Shown here: piece after piece, positions 61,783-64,000 of the stretch | Position numbering within the stretch: position 1 is the first letter of the stretch | Layout: each line of letters starts with the position of its first letter | NCBI RefSeq assembly: GCF_900060185.1 | Contig: NZ_FIZY01000014.1 | Span: 1-64,000, forward strand | DNA: 64,000 nt | Direction of reading: 5' to 3' | Source: Grimontia marina | GTDB lineage: Bacteria > Pseudomonadota > Gammaproteobacteria > Enterobacterales > Vibrionaceae | Translations under genes and position numbers: made by a program | Notes under the pieces: model-generated | Databases searched by the model: none | The model's input: the letters and a program-made list of their open reading frames with translations, nothing else | What the model was told of the DNA's origin: nothing

Positions 61783-63033
61783 ATGCTAAAGCGTGACATG
61801 AACATCGCTGATTACGATGCGGAGCTGTTTGCCGCGATCCAGGAAGAAACTGCACGTCAGGAAGAGCACATCGAGCTCATCGCGTCAGAAAACTACACCA
61901 GCCCTCGCGTTATGGAAGCGCAAGGTTCCCAGCTGACGAACAAATATGCGGAAGGTTACCCAGGCAAGCGCTACTACGGCGGTTGTGAGTACGTAGACAA
62001 AGCGGAAGCGTTGGCTATCGACCGTGCATGTGAACTGTTCGGTGCCGAGTACGCGAACGTTCAGCCACACTCAGGTTCTCAGGCAAACAGCGCTGTTTAC
62101 ATGGCACTGCTGAATCCGGGCGACACTGTTCTGGGCATGAGCCTGGCTCATGGTGGTCACTTGACTCACGGTTCACCGGTTAACTTCTCTGGTAAGCACT
62201 ACAATGTGATTCCTTACGGTATCGACGAAGCAGGCCAAATCAACTACGACGAGATGGAATCACTGGCGCTTGAGCACAAACCTAAGATGATTATCGGCGG
62301 TTTCTCTGCCTACTCACAAATCGTTGATTGGGCGCGAATGCGTGAGATTGCAGACAAAGCAGGCGCTTACCTGCTTGTTGATATGGCGCACGTTGCTGGT
62401 CTTGTTGCAGCCGGTGTATACCCAACGCCAATCCCACATGCACACGTTGTGACTACCACCACCCACAAAACCCTGGCGGGCCCACGCGGCGGTCTTATCT
62501 TGTCTAATGCAGGCGAAGATATGTACAAGAAGCTGAATTCAGCTGTCTTCCCAGGTGGTCAGGGTGGTCCTTTGATGCACGTGATCGCGGCAAAAGCCGT
62601 TGCTTTCAAAGAAGCGATGGAGCCAGAGTTCAAAGCTTACCAGCAGCGTGTTGTTGACAATGCAAAAGCCATGGTAGGTCAGTTCCAAGAGCGCGGTTAC
62701 AAGATCGTATCTGACAGTACTGAAAACCACCTGTTACTTGTGGATCTGATTGACAAGAACATCACGGGTAAAGATGCAGATGCAGCGCTGGGTGCAGCAA
62801 ACATCACTGTGAACAAGAACAGCGTGCCAAACGACCCACGTAGCCCATTCGTCACTTCTGGTATCCGTGTTGGAACCCCGGCGATCACCCGCCGTGGTTT
62901 TACTCAGGAAGATACGAAAGAGCTGGCGAACTGGATGTGTGATGTTCTGGATGACATTGAAAACGCAGAAGTTATCGAAGCAACCAAAGCGAAGGTGCTG
63001 GAAATCTGCAAACGTCTGCCAGTTTACGCATAA
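61783..63033 (+). CDS. glyA: Serine hydroxymethyltransferase
   Basis: GlyA interconverts serine and glycine, feeding one-carbon units to purine and methionine synthesis. The ATG at 61783 gives 416 residues starting [11 protein letters not shown]. The longer frame upstream runs through the leader. The cofactor lysine K229 lies in [14 protein letters not shown]. Other hallmarks are [10 protein letters not shown] and [13 protein letters not shown]. It is controlled alone, between its own leader and terminator. Confidence 0.98.
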   Translation: MLKRDMNIADYDAELFAAIQEETARQEEHIELIASENYTSPRVMEAQGSQLTNKYAEGYPGKRYYGGCEYVDKAEALAIDRACELFGAEYANVQPHSGSQANSAVYMALLNPGDTVLGMSLAHGGHLTHGSPVNFSGKHYNVIPYGIDEAGQINYDEMESLALEHKPKMIIGGFSAYSQIVDWARMREIADKAGAYLLVDMAHVAGLVAAGVYPTPIPHAHVVTTTTHKTLAGPRGGLILSNAGEDMYKKLNSAVFPGGQGGPLMHVIAAKAVAFKEAMEPEFKAYQQRVVDNAKAMVGQFQERGYKIVSDSTENHLLLVDLIDKNITGKDADAALGAANITVNKNSVPNDPRSPFVTSGIRVGTPAITRRGFTQEDTKELANWMCDVLDDIENAEVIEATKAKVLEICKRLPVYA

Positions 63034-63051
63034 GTTGTTATCTGATTGAAA

Positions 63052-63076
63052 AAAGCACCTTCGGGTGCTTTTTTTG
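63052..63076 (+). terminator. Terminator of glyA
   Basis: The 8-base arms AAAGCACC (63052-63059) and GGTGCTTT (63064-63071) with a TTCG loop are followed by a T-run, 18 bases after the stop. Confidence 0.93.
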
Positions 63077-63154
63077 TGCCTATTTTCACCACTTTCGCGC
63101 TTTCTCAAGTCTGCAAATCGGTTACACTGTTCACCAATTGTTTAAGGAGGCGAG

Positions 63155-63604
63155 ATGCACTGTCCATTTTGTGGTGCGAATGACACCAAGGTCATTGATT
63201 CACGACTGGTCGCAGACGGCCATCAGGTGCGTCGTCGTCGCCAGTGTTTGGCGTGTAACGAACGTTATACTACGTTCGAAACTGCAGAGCTGGTGATGCC
63301 GCGTATCATCAAAACTAATGGCAACCGAGAGCCATTTAACGAAGATAAATTGCGTGGCGGTATTCAACGAGCTCTCGAAAAGCGTCCGGTGAGCACAGAC
63401 GATATCGAAAAGTCTATTAACACCATTAAATCAACCATTCGCGCTACAGGCGAACGTGAGGTGTCTTCGACATTGGTAGGCAATCTGGTGATGGATGCAC
63501 TGAAAGAACTTGATAAAGTCGCATACATTCGCTTTGCTTCTGTGTATCACAGTTTTGAAGATATCCGAGACTTCGGTGAAGAAATAGCCCGCCTGGAAAA
63601 ATAA
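63155..63604 (+). CDS. nrdR: Transcriptional repressor NrdR
   Basis: NrdR represses ribonucleotide reductase operons according to bound ATP/dATP. The 149 residues have a zinc ribbon with C3, C6, C31 and C34 (M-H-C-P-F-C and R-Q-C-L-A-C) and an ATP-cone domain ([13 protein letters not shown]). A consensus AGGAGG lies just before the ATG. It is followed after 8 bases by ribD, the normal nrdR-ribD order. Confidence 0.98.
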   Translation: MHCPFCGANDTKVIDSRLVADGHQVRRRRQCLACNERYTTFETAELVMPRIIKTNGNREPFNEDKLRGGIQRALEKRPVSTDDIEKSINTIKSTIRATGEREVSSTLVGNLVMDALKELDKVAYIRFASVYHSFEDIRDFGEEIARLEK

Positions 63605-63612
63605 GCGGTTAC

Positions 63613-64000
63613 ATGTTTTCAATTTTTGACACTCAAATGATGCTGCGCGCCCTTGAACTGGCGAAACGCGGTATTTACACCACTGCTCCTAATCCGAATG
63701 TTGGCTGCGTGATCACTCAAGGCGATGATATCGTCGGAGAGGGATTTCATTTCCGTGCCGGAGAGCCTCATGCGGAAGTGCATGCGTTGCAGGCTGCTGG
63801 TGAGAAAGCTAGAGGCGCCACTGCTTACGTTACCCTTGAGCCTTGCTCTCACCATGGGCGAACACCACCTTGTGCTGACGCATTAGTTGCGGCGGGCGTT
63901 AGCCGCGTAATATGTTCCATGGTAGACCCGAATCCGAAAGTGGCTGGACGTGGTATAAAGCGCATGCGTGATGCAGGCATTCAGGTCGAGGTCGGTTTAA
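63613..64000 (+). CDS. ribD: Riboflavin biosynthesis deaminase/reductase RibD (5' part, cut by window end)
   Basis: Only the first 129 codons of the N-terminal deaminase domain are in the window. The frame is open to the last base. Zinc and catalytic residues are H53 and E55 in P-H-A-E-V-H-A, and C78 and C87 in L-E-P-C-S-H-H-G-R-T-P-P-C. P-N-P-N-V-G-C-V-I is typical of RibD. The full protein would also carry a C-terminal reductase domain beyond the window. Confidence 0.96.
   Translation, partial: MFSIFDTQMMLRALELAKRGIYTTAPNPNVGCVITQGDDIVGEGFHFRAGEPHAEVHALQAAGEKARGATAYVTLEPCSHHGRTPPCADALVAAGVSRVICSMVDPNPKVAGRGIKRMRDAGIQVEVGL

Overview
The window reads as a stretch of the main chromosome of a marine gammaproteobacterium of the Vibrionaceae. 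Gene order and protein sequence of the housekeeping part match the Vibrio/Photobacterium/Grimontia/Enterovibrio group closely, but I cannot name the genus from sequence alone. There are no tRNA or rRNA genes, insertion sequences, integrases or CRISPR arrays that I can see.

Layout. (1) 1-16.3 kb is an AT-richer accessory block: a giant repeat protein of at least 4377 residues, made of calcium-binding RTX repeats, RTX-associated units and cadherin-like repeats, followed by a two-gene type I secretion unit (ABC exporter and HlyD-type adaptor). The 5' end of the giant gene is not intact in this window. (2) 16.4-22 kb carries queA, tgt, yajC, secD and secF (queuosine in tRNA; accessory Sec translocase). 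(3) 22.2-31 kb holds suhB (minus strand), trmJ, the complete isc iron-sulfur operon iscR-S-U-A-hscB-hscA-fdx-iscX, then pepB and ndk. (4) 31.8-40.5 kb is the rlmN-pilW-rodZ-ispG-hisS-yfgM-bamB-der run. (5) 40.5-41.1 kb is a 570-base gap with an AT-rich block and a dense GATC cluster. It sits where, from memory, Vibrio cholerae keeps crtS, the site on chromosome 1 that licenses replication of chromosome 2. (6) 41.1-46 kb carries yfgJ, xseA (minus) and guaB-guaA. (7) 46.3-49.9 kb has two tandem AbgT-family transporters. (8) 49.9-53 kb is a glutathione-dependent formaldehyde detoxification pair (adhC-fghA, minus) with a divergent LysR regulator. (9) 53-64 kb holds tadA, an unlisted small basic ORF, mltF, purL, a GNAT protein, glnB, a YitT-family membrane protein, glyA, nrdR and the start of ribD.

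Regulation visible in the sequence: PurR operator-like palindromes lie before guaB (two), purL and glyA, joining purine synthesis and one-carbon supply. A type 1 IscR site overlaps the iscR promoter. A MetR-like site lies upstream of glyA. Most transcription units end in clear intrinsic terminators.

Most interesting points: the putative crtS region with six GATC sites in 52 bases; nine degenerate RTX-associated repeats without canonical calcium-binding nonapeptides at the start of the giant protein; cadherin-like repeats that appear split by inserted modules in its second half; the damaged 5' end of that gene; and a 53-residue very basic ORF between tadA and mltF.
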